A stretch of DNA of 64,000 nt from Luzula sylvatica (taxonomy: Eukaryota > Streptophyta > Magnoliopsida > Poales > Juncaceae), in contig OX326961.1 of the NCBI GenBank assembly GCA_946800325.1, positions 5,930,655 to 5,994,654 of the forward strand. The letters run 5' to 3'. The notes beneath the pieces were generated by a model that saw nothing but the letters and a program-made list of their open reading frames with translations, ran no database searches and was not told the origin of the DNA. Below are positions 61,991-64,000 of the stretch, piece after piece. Numbering within the stretch: position 1 is the stretch's first letter; every line of letters begins with the position of its first letter. Made by a program: the position numbers and the translations under genes.

Positions 61991-63659
61991 TTAATTTGGA
62001 TTAAAAAGACTAAATCTTCCAAATCCAGTTGCATGGCCGCATTTCTCTCGTCGAGTCGAGCGGTTTTGATATAAAAATCGTGTCATTTGATGAAAAAAAA
62101 GATGAGAAAGTTACGAGGGTTTTAACATAATGGCATTATCATTTTCTCTAGTTTATTGTTATCTGTATTTAATAATTAAATGGTTAAATAAAGAATAACT
62201 TTTAACCTTAAATTATACGCCTGAAATTCACTGGAGGCGGTCTCTCCTCCTTCATTTCTTCGTGCAAAATAGGTCATTTTCAACTCGCAAAATCATGCCA
62301 CAATCATCGTATTTGATAATTCATGACTAAATTTGAATAAACTGTATTTTCTGTTAATTCGGGCTAAAAATATCAAATCTCCCAAATCCTGTCGAGAGGC
62401 TGCATTCCTCGCGTCGAGGCGAGCGATTTTGATATAAAAATCGTGCCATTTGGTGAAAGTATGAGAAAGTTACAAAGGTTTTTAACATAACGGCATTACC
62501 CTTTTCTCTACTTTATTGTTATCTGCATTTTACAATTAATTGGTTAAATGAAGAATAACATTTATCCTTAATTTATACGCCTGATATTCACTGGAGGCGG
62601 TCTATCCTCCTTCATTTCTTCGCACAAAATAGGTCGTTTTCAACTCGCAAAATCATGCCATAATAATCGTATTTAATAATTCATGACTAAATTACAATAA
62701 ACTGTATTTTATGTTAATTCGGGTTAAAAGGACCAAATCTTCCAAATCCAGTCGCGTGGCTGCATTTCTCTCGTCGAGTCGAGCGATTTTGATATAAAGA
62801 TCGTGCCATTTGATGAAGAAATGATGAGAAAGTTACGAGGGTTTTAACATAACGGCATTATCATTTTCTCTAGGTTATTGCTATCTGTATTTTACAATTA
62901 ATTGGTTAAATAAAGAATAACTTTTATCCTTAAATTATACGCCTGAAATTCACTGGAGGCGGTCTCTCCTCCTTCATTTCTTCACGCAAAATAGGTGGTT
63001 TTCCACTCGCAAAATCATGCCATAATCATCGTATTTAATAATTCATGACTAAATTACAATAAACCGTATTTTCTGTTAATTCGGATTAAAAAGACTAAAT
63101 CTTCCAAATCCAGCCACGTGGCTGCATTTCTCTCGTCAAGTCGAGCGATTTTGATATAAAGATCGTGCCATTTGATGAAAAAGAGGATGAGAAAGTTACG
63201 AGGATTTTAACATAACGGCATTACCATTTTCTGTAGTCTATTGTTATCTGTATTTTACAATTTGTTGGTTAAATAACGAATAACTTTTATCCTTAAATTA
63301 TACGCCTGAAATTCACTTGAGGCGGTTTCTCCTCCTTCATTTCTTCACGCAAAATAGGTCGTTTTCAACTCGCAAAATCATGCCATAATCATCGTATTTA
63401 ATAATTCAAGTTTAAAGTACAATAAACTGTATTTTCTGTAAATTTGGATTAAAAAGACCAAATCTCCCAAATCCAGTCACGTGGCTGCATTTCTCTCGTC
63501 GAGACGAGAGATTTTGATATAAAGATCGTGCCATTCGATGAAAAAAATGATGAGAAAGTTACGAGGGTTTCAGCATAACGGCATTACCATTTTCTCTAGT
63601 TTATTGTTATATGTATTTTACAATTAATTGGTTAAATAAAGAATAACCTTTATCCTTAA

Positions 63660-63700
63660 ATTATATTTCTCTAGTCGATTCGAGCGATTTTGATATAAAG
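63660..63700. repeat. Half-unit deletion in the satellite
   Basis: The array jumps from AAATTATA directly to TTTCTCTAGTCGATTCGAGC, skipping about 187 bp compared with a full unit (c63303 to a63489 of the preceding one). The remaining unit is about 176 bp, close to one half of the dimer. Confidence 0.85.
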
Positions 63701-64000
63701 ATCGTGTTATTTGATGAAAAAAAGGATGACAGAGTTACTAGGGTTTTAACATAACGGCATTATCATTTTCTCTAGTTTATTGTTATCTGTATTTAACAAT
63801 TAATTGGTTAAATAAAGAATAACTTTTAATCTTAAATTATACACATGAAATTCACTGGAGGCGGTCTCTCCTCCTTCATTTCTTTGTGCAAAATAGGTAA
63901 TTTTCAACTCGCAAAATCATGCCACAATCATCGTATTTGATAATTCATGACTAAATTAGAATGAACTGTATTTTCTGTTAATTCGGGTTAAAAAGATCAA

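Larger units (their letters stand above)
43699..64000. repeat. 363-bp satellite array, about 56 units, continuing past the window
   Basis: Head-to-tail units of about 363 bp share ACATAACGGCATTA, TATACGCCTGAAATTC, GGAGGCGGTCTCTCCTCC and a CTCGTC-GA-GACGAG dyad. Units diverge by roughly 5-10 percent. Each unit consists of two related halves: CTGTATTTT landmarks at 37119, 37298 and 37482 give 179- and 184-bp steps. Variant units recur in order, showing higher-order repeats. No coding frame is present. Length, purity and half-unit near nucleosome size suit a (peri)centromeric satellite, but location is inferred. Confidence 0.97.

Noticed and set aside
43699..64000. CENP-B box in the satellite
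   Set aside because: The nearest string (TTAATTCGGGTTAAAAAG) lacks the required TTCG-N4-A-NN-CGGG arrangement.

Overview
This window looks like plant nuclear DNA, most likely from a eudicot and from a gene-poor heterochromatic or pericentromeric region. The reasons are decayed Ty1/copia retrotransposons with a tRNA-iMet primer-binding site, a plant-mitochondrial nad6 fragment, Helitron, CACTA, hAT and Mutator-like DNA transposons with recognisable ends and target-site duplications (TSDs), and long satellite arrays. I found no intact host protein gene, rRNA or tRNA. Almost every open frame here is a by-product of repeats. Nothing in the sequence lets me name the species.

Layout. 1-6234 is a minus-strand copia element with a complete 5' LTR (5259-6234), its PBS, and a stop-ridden gag-INT-RT-RNaseH relic running leftward; its 3' LTR lies outside the window. 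6235-18944 is AT-rich and contains a 0.87-kb Helitron, a second Helitron 3' end, a hAT element (12365-13100), a CACTA element (13821-15287), a 73-bp minisatellite and a SINE-like unit. 18954-20212 and 20833-23685 are two related Mutator-like elements. The second has ~1.1-kb inverted arms that carry a gene-like exon/intron segment in duplicate. 23695-27582 has no recognisable gene. 27588-28621 is a solo LTR with a perfect 5-bp TSD, inserted at the edge of a mitochondrial nad6 fragment (28630-29000).

From 30009 on the DNA is almost all tandem repeat: a ~31-bp AT-rich minisatellite (30009-34897), the 3' end of another copia element (34898-36561), a 1.2-kb piece of a 363-bp satellite (36562-37759), a second block of the ~31-bp minisatellite (37760-43698), and then about 56 units of the 363-bp satellite to the window end. 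The 363-bp unit is itself an old dimer of ~179 + ~184 bp halves, with higher-order repeats of about 1.81 kb. The second minisatellite block sits inside one satellite monomer and replaces only about 36-42 bp of it.

The least expected signal is a pair of regulatory-looking arrays in the two related copia elements. One is 16 copies of a GTCCGTTACAACGGAC-like palindrome arranged as 8 pairs (4467-5004). The other is 10 copies of a GGTCAGTCATGACGGACC-like palindrome, mostly paired at exactly 22 bp (35649-35951). The two motifs resemble each other, and both arrays keep two-helical-turn spacing within pairs and usually ~50-85 bp between pairs. They occupy different parts of the element (5' leader versus LTR).
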